Source: Blasia pusilla
Lineage: Eukaryota; Marchantiophyta; Marchantiopsida; Blasiales
Assembly: GCA_050084515.1 (NCBI GenBank)
Contig: CM114275.1
Span: 15,128,001-15,192,000, forward strand
Length of the DNA stretch: 64,000 nt
Reading direction: 5' to 3'
Under the pieces are notes generated by a model that was not told where the DNA came from, did no database searches, and saw only the letters and a program-made list of their open reading frames with translations. The translations under genes were made by a program, and so were the position numbers. This document shows positions 42,937-53,648 of the stretch, one piece after another (positions within the stretch are counted from its first letter, which is position 1; every line of letters begins with the position of its first letter).

Positions 42937-43954
42937 TGTCGCGACCCTCATAACCAAACAACACCAAATACGCGCCAAGCGAAACATCAGAACTCAAAGG
43001 AACTCACGCCGCGAGGTTTGCGCTTTGGAGAGGCGTTTGGAAGAGTCTCTTGGAAAAGTCTAAGAGACGAAACGTGGAACAGAGTTGTGCGTTTCATGCG
43101 TTAGTGGTCGCGACCAGGAAACCTAGACCAAACGCGAGCCGAGACTTGAGATGAGTTGAGTCTCGGAGGTTGGTTGCCAAAGAGATGAGAACCAGTTTGG
43201 AACACGGCTAGCGTTTGGGAGAATCTGACTGTGTTTAGGACCATAACGTTGAGCTCCGAGATGCGTTCGGGACAAGTAAGGGCGCGTTGGAAAGCTGATC
43301 TTGAGACGCTTCCAACGCACCAAAGATCTCAGAAAACGCATAAGTACAGGCTGAGATATTGGCCGAAAACGATTCAGAGAGCAATCGGGTTGAGGGCCAT
43401 TGAGGCCAGGTGTCTTTCCTAAATGTAGGGGCCCCGGAGATCCCCAGAAGTACTAGTAAGGGGAGTACCTTCTCTGAGATGTCTCGGGAAACGAAACCCC
43501 ACTTTGGGCGCCAAACGGCGTTTCAGAGGCACGGGATGAAACGGGAGTTTGGCGCGGAAACCCGAAACCCAAACCTGATCCAAGGAGTGGACTTTACGCA
43601 TACACTTGGATTCCAACCGAGATTCACGCCGTGCGAGTCTTGGTGAGGAACTCATTGGATGTTCATCGGACGATTGGAACCGCTAGGCGCTAAACGCCGT
43701 TTGAGTTCCTGAACCGACTGAAAGTCTGTCCCAAGTCTTTCGAGACTTGCCCGTGTTGGAAACCGCGAAACTAGGAAGGTTGAGCTTGAAGAGAGAGTCC
43801 GAGCGAGAACTCGGAAAGTAATCCCGCTGATTGATCCAAGACCCGACTAACGAAGTGCGTGTTTGGATGCGGATCGGCGTTGAGAACGTGACTCCATCAA
43901 CGCACGCTTCCGCAACAAACAAGATTAACGCTCAAGGAGAGTAGGCGCACGACA
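42937..43954 (+). repeat. 3' LTR of the chromovirus
   Basis: 1,018 bp, TGTCGCGAC...GCACGACA, followed by the AATGA target duplication at 43955-43959. Confidence 0.93.
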
Positions 43955-44834
43955 AATGAGGACATCGATGGCCTCCCGGCGGTATGGTTGCACCGACCTC
44001 ATATGGAGTTTATGCATTCTTAGAGGGGAATTGCGACGTATTGACTTGCCCATTGCGCTCTAGATATGGGCAGCCTGGACTTCTACACTCCAGGGCTCCA
44101 ACGCATTGGCGGCGAGAAACAATCCGAGGACCATCTGGAATTGAAGCACTAGTCCATTCAAGCGTGCACCATCGATGACAATCTGACTTTCTGTCCATAT
44201 CCTTCAAGTGTCCTCCATCTTTCTTTTGAGCAGGACCAGCAAGTGGAGGCAATTCAAAAATGCAATTACCATCGTATATGGGCGGAAGCTCTTCGACAAG
44301 AATGTACTTGAAAATTTTAAAGGGCAGAGACGACAACAAACTATTGCTTGATACTTGCAAGAGGAACGAATAGGCAGACACAGGGCCCGGTTGGTGTCCG
44401 ACAGATCCACTGAGGTTGACGACATCTAGAATATCTTCAGGAAGTATAACATTATTACGAACGTGTGAAGTTGGAGTCGATGTCGGATCTACTAAGCTGG
44501 GATTGGCAAACATAGAGCTTGGTGCACTAGGAAATTCCGGACCGTCTACTTGGGAAACAGAGGAATTCAGAGGCAAGCCATAAACTATGTATTGACCATT
44601 TTTTAGAGGTAGGAGATTCCATACTTTGATCTCCTATCGGGTGGACTGTCTCACCTTGAAAATCCACCTAACATCCTTGGAAACAAAGATTGTTCCAATT
44701 TGGAGAAGAAATTGCATTGAGAGGAAATTTTCATCCACTGGTATGTAAGACTCACGAGCTTGCGGTCGAAGTATTTCAGATTGAGGAAGGGCCGCTAGAT
44801 GACTGCCACAAGTGAGTTTCACATAATTATCCAT

Positions 44835-45964
44835 TCTGAGATTATTTCACCAGGTGGAGAATAAGAATAAGAATGAGAATGTTTAATTTATAGTGAATTG
44901 TGACCGTTATTCTCCTAACAAAATTTGACTGACAAGATGCTGTTTGGTAGGTGAGATTGTGTGACGCAATGGATTCAATCCTGTTGCAACCTCTCGGAGT
45001 CGGACGGGTTGCAAAATTTGGGACTCAGACAAGTGGGTTGCAACCCGTCGGAGTCCGTTGGGTTGGTATCCCTAGCATGTCTGATTGGAGTCGGGATCCA
45101 TGAGACCTCGTATGGATTTGCTACGGCAACCCTTTGGGTACTGCGACAGGTTGAAAAGGCACTTAACCTCGCTCTCCCTTTTGGAGGTAACCAAGTTTCG
45201 GGGGGGATCTCGCATCGATTTCTCTTGTCCAATGAACCATGCAAACTGTGAGTGCAGTTTCACCGTATGGTGGGAAGTGTCCAACCTAGGGTAGACCTTG
45301 TGACCCGTTGGTTGTCAACGGATTGCCTTGGAACTATGCTTTGTTGCCTTGTTACCCGAGGACGAGGGAAGCCTGCAACGTGTCGGTCTCCGCGGGGTTG
45401 CCCGAGTACCTCACCTTGTTACCCCAAGATGAGGGAAGCGTGCAGCCCATCGGTCTCCCACGGGTTGCGCATAGTACCTTGCCTTGTTATCCCAAGACGA
45501 GGGAAGCGTGCAACCCGTCGGTCTTCGACGGGTTGGCTGGGTACCTCGCCTTGTTACCCGAGGACAAGGGAAGCGTGCAACCCGTCGGTCTCAGAAAGGT
45601 TGCCAGGGTACCCCGCCTTGTCACCCCAAGACGAGGAAGCGTGCCACCCGTCGGTCTCGACGGGTTGCCTGGGTACCTCGCCTTGTTACCCGAGGATGAG
45701 GGATGTGTGCAACCCGTTGGTCTCCGACAGGTTGTCTGGGTACCTCGCCTTGCATCCCCAAGACGAGGGAATCATGCAACCTGTCAAAGCCCGACGGGTT
45801 TCCCGGGTTTCCACGTGCAAAGTTCCATAACGGCCAACACGTCGCCATCGGTACGACCCAACGACCCAACGGTCAGGTCAACGGCTCGAAAAGTATAAAA
45901 GGCTGAGATTTCACTCATTTCCATTTTTCATTTCGCAATTTCATGTGCTCTTCCTTATAGCTGC
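44835..45964. promoter_or_regulatory. Divergent promoter region, copy 3
   Basis: TATA boxes are TATAAATT on the minus strand at 44892-44885 (T) and TATAAAAG at 45895-45902 (M). Between them, about 44985-45800, lie about ten dyads. The array 45320-45800 has a unit of about 62-66 bp with spacers rich in GTACCTCGCCTTGTTACC. The two core promoters are about 1 kb apart and face outward. Confidence 0.8.
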
Positions 45965-46542
45965 TGACAACTCTGAAGAAGTAGGGGAAGAGTCTTCGTC
46001 GTCTTTGAGCCCGGTGGAAGAAATTGACCTTTATCGGATCGATGAGTTTCCCGTGGACTTGCCAATTGCTGTCCCAGAGCGGCTGGCGGGCCTGGACACC
46101 GACCCAATCTTTGAGCGGGTAAGAAAAGTTCAGGTTATGTGAAGGCTCATTATGCAATTCATTGGCAAAACACTGTATTTTCTTGACTTGGTCCCCATTG
46201 TGGCAAGTTGTTAAGCAGATGGCACTGATGGAGGGCCAGAAGGCCCCAAGAATTCCACTCTGTTGATTGCGGACAATGGAGTACGTCCGCGAAATTCAAT
46301 AGGAGGAGGACATTGCAAAGCTTAAATAGTCGGCAGCAACTGTATCCTACGTTGACAGCTTCCCTCCGTTCTATGTTCAGCCTTACGATGAACATGGAAC
46401 CCAAGCTCTAGTGATAGAAGAGGACTTGGAGGCGTTGGATACTTTCTAGAGGATGAGAGATCAGGAGTTCAGAAGAGCGATTGAAGGAACCCAATTTAGC
46501 TAGATGCGGAACCTCTACTTCTTCATCTGGGATGGAAACCAC

Positions 46543-47040
46543 AAGTACTCCGACGGGTTGTATTTCCCCCACATGGTAGGCGGTCGGAGACCAAGAGCTT
46601 GCTTTTAGGCGTCCAATTCCAGCTTTACACGGCCATTACGCAACCCGTCGGACTCTGACGAGTTGATATGTGCAGTTTTTAACCTAGAAACCAAGGAATA
46701 AGAGGAACCGATCGGTTAGACCAGAGAGTCACGAGAAGAGAGTGCAACCCGTCGGACTCTGATGGGTTGCAATTCTCTCAAGAGTGTTGCAATAAGTGTA
46801 ACACAAAGATAAATGTTGCAACCTGTCGGACTCCGACGGGTTGCAACATTTATCTCTGTGTTACGATTTGGACCCCGATGGGTTGACAGAATGGCGACCC
46901 GTCGGAGTCCGATGGGTTGCAACACTTGTCTCTGTGCTACCATTTCGACCCCCATGAGTTGACAGAATTACCACTGGAGTCCAACGGATTGCAGGAACCC
47001 GATAGCTTGCAGTATTATTACCTCGTGTTTGGATGTGCAG
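46543..47040 (+). repeat. M intron 2 dyads with extended hairpin, copy 3
   Basis: About six dyads. At 46798-46864 a dyad is extended on both sides: GTAACACAAAGATAAATGTT on the left pairs with AACATTTATCTCTGTGTTAC on the right, giving arms of about 32 bp around a 3-nt centre. The right arm occurs again in diverged form near 46920-46950. Acceptor GGATGTGCAG at 47040. Confidence 0.88.
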
Positions 47041-48601
47041 GATCGTATCGGAGGGGAATGTCATCCACCACTCGACCCACGATTGCGACAGGGTGAAGAA
47101 GGTGCTTACAACGCACCCGGAAGAGTTCAAGGAATTCCTGGGCGACGATCTGGTAAATAAGATGTTGGCAAAGGGAGCTCAAATAAAAAAGAAGACCTGG
47201 GCAAATACCTTCATTTCCCAAAATGCAGCCCTCACAATCCTATGTTGGTCCAAGATCCAGGCCGCCAAGAAGAGTGCTTCGTTGGAACTGGAGCGAAGGG
47301 AGAACGTGTCAGCGTCGGAACCTGCAAAGTTTATTCAGGTTGCCGTATCTGCAGCTACAAAGTACATTGCAAGCAAGATGCAGCATTACATTGCGATTCT
47401 CAACCCCGAACTTGGCCTAGAGTTTTACAAGGACCTGAAGGCGATAATCAAGCGCCAATGGAAGAGAGACAAAGATCCACAAGGTCAGATAGGAGAGAAA
47501 GTGTTTGTGGACTGCTTGCACAGGTTTGCGTTGTCTGGGTTATCCGAGTTTAGGCAAATCCGATTGATGAAAATCAATCTCGAGGGTACTTCTCCGCCTG
47601 ATGGAGAGGGATTCTCTATGTACGACATGGAGATGGGACATGCCATGTCCGACTGGGAGGTTATTAATTGTCCAATGTGGTTGGACTTCAACGGCCCAGA
47701 GGACATTACAGAAAAAAATCTATGCATGGTGTATGATGTAGTGGTTGCAGGTAGGGACGACATTCCGAACTTCATGAAGCCTAACAATTTTTTTTGAAGG
47801 AGATGCGGAGGAGCAAGCCCTCAAGACAGCGGAGTTGGTGGCAAAGGTCGTCACCACCAAAGACAAATCCACAGCGGGTTTGAAAGCCAAGGCAAGGGGA
47901 TCGAGGAATTCCGAAGCCGAGTCCTCAAGGCGAGAGGCGGAATCATCCGAGTCAGTGGGGCGAGAGGGCCGGACCAGGTCCTCGTCCAAGAAAACTCTTG
48001 TGGAGTCTGAGGTAACAGAGACTCCCACAAGCCGACAGCAGACTCGGGAGAAGCAAAAGCGGGAGGTGCCTGGTTCGTCTGAGGGAGGAGATAAGGATGT
48101 GGAATACACTCCATCATCCTTGGGCAGGCATAGGGAAAAAACCACCAAGAAAAATGTCCTTATTCACTTGACTCATCTTGTCGATGAGCTGCAGAGTTTC
48201 AATTCTCAAGAGTTGACACTTGCCATCGACAAATTGACTGTGTTGGGATGAAAACTCCTTGGAAACGGCACGCCCCCTGGACGTTGTATGGGGTTGTTGA
48301 GGAGGTGGCGGTGGACCTCCTCATTGCAGATTTTCCTTTTGGGTTTTTTTTGTGGGACAAAAATCCATCTGACATTGTCCCAGACTAGAATGTCCCGCTT
48401 TTGTACGACCAGATTCCGCTCTTGTTTTCTTTTGCCGACACGTATCTAAGTGACAGGGGTTGTTTCTTGGTCCTCACTGGAGGGAGCAAAGACAAGCTCT
48501 TCAACCTTCTGTGCATGAAGAGGTCGCTGAAGTGGAGGACGGCGCAATCATGGGTCATTAAAAATGAGTATCCACTCAGATTGACGACGACTCAAGTCCG
48601 A

Positions 48602-49208
48602 GTAAGTCCTCTTTTTCAACGAATTGAGTTTGAACATAAATTCAACCTGTTGGACTCCAACGGCTTGCATCTCTGCATGCAACCCGTCGGATCCCAAAAG
48701 CTTGAGTCTGTGGTGTTGCAATCCGTTTGAAAGCGACGGGTTGCAAATTCATCAACAAGCCTCCATTGACTTTAACCTCTCGGAACTCGACGGGTTGCAA
48801 GTAGCACTGCTTTTCCACATGTTTATGGAGTGATGCAACCCGTATGAAAGCCACGGATTGCTCTCATATTTGGAAGTTCTCATGACTAAAAAATTGTATT
48901 CACTTGGAAGCCAACCATCGGACTCCGATAGGTGGAGTTTCTGTCGAGCAAGCTTAGCAACCTGTCAGCTTCCGACGGGTTGCTCATGGCCAACCCGTCA
49001 AAATGTGACAGGTTTTTGTTCTGTCAGGCCTATATGCCAAGTTTGTACGGGTTGGTAATCACTATGGACAAGTATAACGGGTTGAAATGCAACCTGTCGG
49101 ACTCCGATAGGTTGCTCCTCTGTCTAGCCAAATGAGCAACCCGTCGGATCCCAACGTCTACTAGCTTCTTCTTTTTGCTGACATTATTTTCCACCTGGTT
49201 GTTCACCG
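48602..49208 (+). repeat. M intron before the last exon, copy 3
   Basis: The intron begins GTAAGTCC. It contains about eight dyads or half-dyads (for example 48677-48700, 48718-48745, 48835-48862, 48955-48983, 49090-49115). The expected acceptor CAG is CCG in this copy. No other content is recognised. Confidence 0.75.
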
Positions 49209-49800
49209 ATGGACCACTCATTTGTCTACTGCTTTGTAAGGCCCGAGCACAACTTCTAGGTTTTCAAGATCCCCGATCCAGTGGATCCATGCTCCAATGG
49301 GTACAACTTAGATAGTCTCTACAATTCCCCCTCGGGAATTCACATGCACGATAGGACCCCCTTACTTGGAGGAAGGGAGAAGTCACCTGCCTTGATGCAA
49401 ACGCTCATCGAGCTCTGCTCGAGGCTGGGATAGTTGGTCTTTGACTTAGTGGGCCTATCAAGGGCGAGTATCAGAGGCGCCTGGCACAGTGGCAAGAACA
49501 TTCTCTGCCTTGAGGGAAGGCCATAACTTTTTGACCTTTGCAAAGAGGCAAAGTGGGATTACCTGAGGCTAGTGAGAGTATACAAGATTTACTATCGAGG
49601 AAGGCCTTGGGACTCAAATTATGTTACATGGGACCGTAATGGGGGGCCAAGGCTCTCAAATTCCCCAACATTTATAATCCCCGTCTACAATCGGCCAAAG
49701 TAGCCACTTGTATCCTAAGACATTCCTTTTGTACAAGAACCTAGGAGAGTTAGGAATAAATTTGTAGATGACGAGGTTGAAAAAATCATAGACTAGATCA

Positions 49801-51329
49801 AATGTGCATTTTCGAGCTTCCCTCGGATGTAATAAAGGACACAAAGTTTTTGAACCATGATGGTTTTTGTAAACTTCTGCTGAATTTTTGTTTGTTCTTG
49901 TTGATTGTGTTGGTCTATCTACTCAAGGCTGTTTATTTTGCAACTCGTCGGATTTCGACGGGTTGCAACTTGTCACAATATTTTAAACCTCTTGCAAGAA
50001 ACCTGTCGGATTTCGATAGGTTGTCTGCTTGAGTGATCCCACTCTTTTTGTAAAATTTTGCTGAATTTTTTTCGTTCTTGTCGATTGTGTTGGTTTATCT
50101 ACTCGAGGCTGTTTATTTTGCAACTATTATGATTCCGACGGCTTGCAACTTGTCACAATATTTTAAACCCCTTTCAGGAAACCTATCGGATCTCGACATG
50201 TTGGCTGCTTGAGTGATCCCACTATTTTTGTAAACTTTTTCCGAATTGTTTTTCGTTCTTGTCTATTGTGTTGGTCTATCTACTCGAGGCTGTTTATTTT
50301 GCAACCCGTCGGATTTTGACGGGTTGCAACTTGTTACAATATTTTAAACCCCTTTAAGGAAACTTGTCGGATTCTGACAGGTTGTCTGCTTGAGTGATCC
50401 CACTCTTTTCCTATTAGTCCAAATTTTCACGCATTCTCGCACGCTTCTTCACTTTTTCCTCGTTCCCCCATTATCGTCACACCATTATTCTCTAATACGG
50501 TATTTTGGAGACGTGTTGGATTCCTACTACCTGTCAGATTCTCATGTCGGATTCCCAACTTATCGGATTCTCATGGGATGTAGGGAAAAATGGAATCACT
50601 TGTCAAGATCATTCTTTTGTTGTGGTGTGCTTGCTTGCAAGGGGTGCAACCCATCGGATTCCGACGGGTTGCAAGAGTTGCAACTTGTCGGATTCCGACG
50701 GGTTGGAAGGAGTGCAACCTATCGAATTCTGACATTTAGGGACTGAATGAAGGGACATGGATGCATCAGTTTCTCTTTACTCCTGACAACTATCAACCTT
50801 TTGCTTAAATTTTCCTCCGAGCCTGATCATATTTTCTTCTTGATCCATACATATCTTAGTGGCTGAGAGAATGGTGAAACCAAGTTGTCAAATGCACAAC
50901 AATCCATGGTTTACTTTATGCACCCATTCATGAGCCAACATCATCCAATGATGTCATGAAAGTCTTCGGCTACCATTAGTGATGAGTGATGTTCTGTTGT
51001 GGAAAACCCCCTCATGGATGAGTATTGATCGAATGGGATATTTAATGCCTTTTGCAAGAAGAGTCAACAATCCATAATGTCAACCACATCTTCAAAGAAG
51101 TTAAACCTTGAAGGGCACAAGAGTCTATTGAGACCATAGTTAGAGTCGTTATTTGAACCTTTCATTGAGATGAAATTGCTACCTTTGGTCAAATTATCTA
51201 CCGATGGTCCTCCAACAATAATACCCCTCAGCTCGACTTACTGTAGAGCTGGCTTAGATAAGAAATGTGAAGAAAATTGGGCTCACATGGACTGTGATGG
51301 AAGAATGTTTGTAGTGGTCTTATGATATC
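49801..51329 (+). other. M 3' region, copy 3, with triplicated repeat
   Basis: A unit of about 178 bp is present three times in tandem (about 49868-50043, 50047-50223 and 50227-50403). Each has TTTTGTAAA, GAATTTTT, ACTCGAGGCTGTTTATTTTGC, one dyad, and GCTTGAGTGATCCCACT. Further dyads lie near 50645 and 50680. From 50760 to 51329 there is A/T-rich sequence without coding signal or dyads. Confidence 0.8.
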
Positions 51330-51550
51330 TACTTATTTTTCCAAGCCTAGAAAAAGAAGATTACTTTAGGCCCGAATGTGGTCCACTTGCTACTCTCTTC
51401 TAAAGATTTCATGAATTTGAAAGCAAACAAAAATTTCAATAATGTCAAAAAGTTTTGAAGAGAGGAGGCAGGTTCTGCCCTTTTTTTTTAAGAGAGACTC
51501 TCCTCTCTTCCTCTCCTCTCTTACTCTCTCTTGCAAGAATACCAGCCCCC
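51330..51550. repeat. Terminus A, copy 3
   Basis: The conserved block ends CTTGCAAGAATACCAGCCCCC, followed at once by the target duplication AAAAGTGTG. This fixes the outer edge of the M-side terminus. Confidence 0.9.
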
Positions 51551-51583
51551 AAAAGTGTGATGCTTGTCAAAGAGCAGGAAGGT
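51551..51583 (+). other. Residual R1 integrase sequence between copies 3 and 4
   Basis: Translates as K-C-D-A-C-Q-R-A-G-R in frame. The integrase zinc finger in R1 stops at FIQKC before copy 3 (33625) and resumes here, so both flanks are one interrupted gene. The last nine bases (51575-51583, CAGGAAGGT) should be the left target duplication of copy 4. Confidence 0.9.
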
Positions 51584-53136
51584 GGGGGCTGGTATTTTGG
51601 CAGGAGAGAGGAAGAGAGGAGAGTCTCTCTTCAAAACAAAGGGCCAAATCCGCCTCCTCTCTTCAAAACTTTTTGACATTATTGAAATTTTTGTTTGCTT
51701 TCAAATTCATGAAATCTTTAGAAGAGAGTAGGTAGTGGTCCACATTCGGGCCTTAAGAAACCTCCTTTTTTCAGGGGGCGAAAAACAAGTAGACATCATA
51801 AGACCACTACAAACATTTTTCCATCACTCTCCATGTGAGCCTAAGTTCCTTCACATTGCGTGTCTCAGTCTACAATAAGCTGTGCCCAGGGCTATTTTTT
51901 TTGGAGGACCATTGGCAAATAATGTGACCAGAAGTAGCAATCTCATCTCAATGAATGGTTCAAATAAAGACCAACTTTGTGAAATGTGAACACAGGAGAC
52001 GATAATTAAACCAAAAGATTGTTAGCTCTCTGGAGTAAAGATAAGCTGATGTCCCTCACCATAAGAAAGGAATCTCATCACAATGCCTCAGAATTTGGTC
52101 TCCCAAAGAAAGAGTCCGATCACTCAAGCAGCCAACTTGTCAGAATACGACAGCTTGCCTATAAATGGTTGAAAAGTTGCAGTGGTCAAAAAGTGAAAAG
52201 TTGCAACCCGTCGGAATCCGACGGGTTGCAAAATTGTAATTCTGAGTAGCTAGACAAACACAATCCACAAGTCCCAAAAAAATATTCAAAAAACTTTTAC
52301 AAACACTATTATCAGTTGAAAAAATCTTGTCCTTTATTACATCCGAAGGAATGTCGGAAATGTTCATTTGATCTAGTCTATGATTTCTTCAGCCTCGTCA
52401 TCTACAAATTTGCTCCTAACTCTCCTAGGTTCTTGTACAAAAGGAATGTCTTGGGATACAAGTGGCTCCTATGGCCGATTGTAGACGGGGATCAAAAATG
52501 TTGGCGAATTTGAGAGCCTTGCCCCCTAGGTACACCATAACGGTCCCATGTAACCTGATTTGAGTCCCATCGCCTTCCTCGGCAGTATATCTTGTACGCT
52601 CTGCAATGTGACACCCATCCAATATCAATATGTGCTCCGTCCTTGGAAATACCATGATGGCAATCCCACAGGTAGTAGGAATCCAACATGTCTTAGAGAA
52701 TAGAAGAAGCCTACGCCTTGTTTGACAATACTAGGGGAAGGTGCCAAAGTGAAGAAGCCTGCCAGAATGCCTCTAAAGAGTCGGAAAGAGTCTGATCACT
52801 CACGCAGCCAACCCGTTGGAATTCGACAGGTTTCCTAGAAGTGGTTAAAAAGGTGCAGTGGTCAAAAAGTGGAAAGTTACAAGCCATAGAAATCCGGCGG
52901 GTTGCAGAATAGAAGTCCTCGGAGTACATAGACGATCACATTCAACAAGACAAAAAAAGATATTCAACAAACTTTTACAAACACCATCATCGTTTGAAAA
53001 AATCTTGTCTTTTATTACATCCGAAAGAAGCTCGGAACTGTACATTTGCTCTATTCTATGAAATCTTTTACCTCGTCATCAAATAAATCCCTACTCCAAA
53101 CGCTGTAGTCAAGCTGGGTCCTTGAGTTCTTTCAAC
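51584..53136 (-). other. Terminus A and M 3' region, copy 4
   Basis: 51584-51800 is terminus A inverted. 52130-52240 contains dyads (a perfect one near 52203-52229). As in copy 1, two 3'-end segments are present: about 52320-52400 and 52985-53070, on the minus strand, each with the sequence around AAATGTACA and GATTTTTTC. Upstream of the first lies the coding-like HCRAYKIYCRGRRWDS/QVTWDRYGVPR (about 52610-52525). Confidence 0.75.
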
Positions 53137-53648
53137 TCACTCCTCATCGTTCGAGAGCTCTTCCAAGATTACTGTCGGCCTTGCCCTCCCAATATTCGGA
53201 ATCGTGGGAAGTGACGATGGTGTCACTACCAATGGTGGGTTTGGAAACGGAGCTCTCGGCTTCGGAGGAGAGTTGTACGCCCCAACTAGCATGTCGTAAT
53301 CTGCCTTTGCCTCCTTGCAAAGGTCAAACAGTTGCTGCCTTCCCTCAAGGCAGAGAATGTTCCTGCCACTCTGCTAGGCGCCTCTGATACTCGCCCTTGA
53401 AAGGCCCACTAAGTTGAACACCAAGTCACCCGGCCTTGAGCAGAGCTCGATGAACGTTTGCATCAGGGATGGAGACTTTTCCCTTCCTCCAAGTAAGGGG
53501 GTACTATCTTGCATGTAAATTCCCAGGGGGGAATTGTATAAACTATCTAAGTTGTACCCATCTGAGCATGGATCCACAGGATCCAGGATCTTAAACACGT
53601 GGAAGTTGTGCTCGGGCCGAACAAAGCAATAAACATAGAGTGGTCCAT

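Larger units (their letters stand above)
36649..43954 (+). mobile_element. Ty3/gypsy chromovirus with LTRs and TSD
   Basis: LTRs are 36649-37636 and 42937-43954, both beginning TGTCGCGAC and ending GCACGACA. Target duplication AATGA lies at 36644-36648 and 43955-43959. A primer site TGGTATCAGAGC (initiator Met tRNA) lies at 37639-37650, and a polypurine stretch AAGGAGGGGTGAG ends at 42936. Internal order: gag, protease, RT, RNase H, integrase and a chromodomain near 42118-42170. It is inserted in T exon 1 of copy 3. Many 1-nt indels disrupt all frames. Confidence 0.95.
33998..44834 (-). pseudogene. MULE transposase (gene T), copy 3, split by a chromovirus and lacking SWIM
   Basis: ATG is at 44834-44832 (MDNYVKLTCGSHLAALPQ). 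Exon 1 runs to 43955, is interrupted by the LTR element, and continues 36648-35496 (donor GTGAGT). The intron is 35495-34684 and exon 2 34683-33998. Core motifs are preserved: SFDIC, FMADNAQPGW, IHWQQ. From 36221 to 35496 exon 1 is open (257-codon frame). Exon 2 covers YVEAFNR, then ends after CNLKRWYISR, where about 1.1 kb encoding the SWIM finger is missing and the gene's last four residues and stop (TAG) follow directly. An inverted AT-rich insertion sits at about 36395-36455. It is inactive. Confidence 0.87.
45965..49800 (+). pseudogene. Gene M, copy 3, deleted N-terminus and middle
   Basis: Exon 1 remnant 45965-46118 begins at a deletion (ADNSEEVGEESSSSLSPVEE) that removed the start codon and coiled coil. 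Exon 2 starts at 46208 and reads to FFIWDGNHK at about 46542, where a deletion removes the rest of the ParB-like domain. Exon 3 (47041 to about 47797) is open for 250 codons; a deletion fuses LEGT directly to SPPDGEGFSMYDMEMG. The MTase-like part follows (LLIADFPFGF about 48321-48350, SFADTYLSDRGCFLVLTGGS, SWVIKNEYPL). Donor at 48602. The last exon starts at 49209, after a mutated acceptor (CACCG instead of TACAG). Several TAG codons are present (46327, 46447, 46501). Confidence 0.85.
33626..51550 (+). mobile_element. MULE copy 3 (T on -, M on +), complete ends, TSD present
   Basis: The element begins GAGGAGCAGTAAGA (terminus B) and ends AATACCAGCCCCC (terminus A), with the 9-bp duplication AAAAGTGTG on both sides. 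The total of 17.9 kb includes a 7.3 kb chromovirus (36649-43954), so the MULE itself is about 10.6 kb. Both genes have internal deletions: T lacks the SWIM region and M lacks its N-terminus and the second half of the ParB-like domain. It inserted into the R1 integrase. Orientation follows M. Confidence 0.92.

Noticed and set aside
45252-45898. Open frames of about 190 codons in the promoter array of copy 3
   Set aside because: The array of 62-66 bp units gives repetitive peptides in two frames; there is no start context or domain.
50760-51329. Search for a hidden gene or RNA in the long A/T-rich stretch of copy 3
   Set aside because: No frame of useful length, no dyads, no tRNA or rRNA-like signal and no similarity to the coding parts of other copies was seen.
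51442-51735. Open frame of 97 codons across the junction of copies 3 and 4
   Set aside because: It joins terminus A of copy 3, a leftover of integrase and terminus A of copy 4. Only the ten integrase residues in the middle are meaningful.
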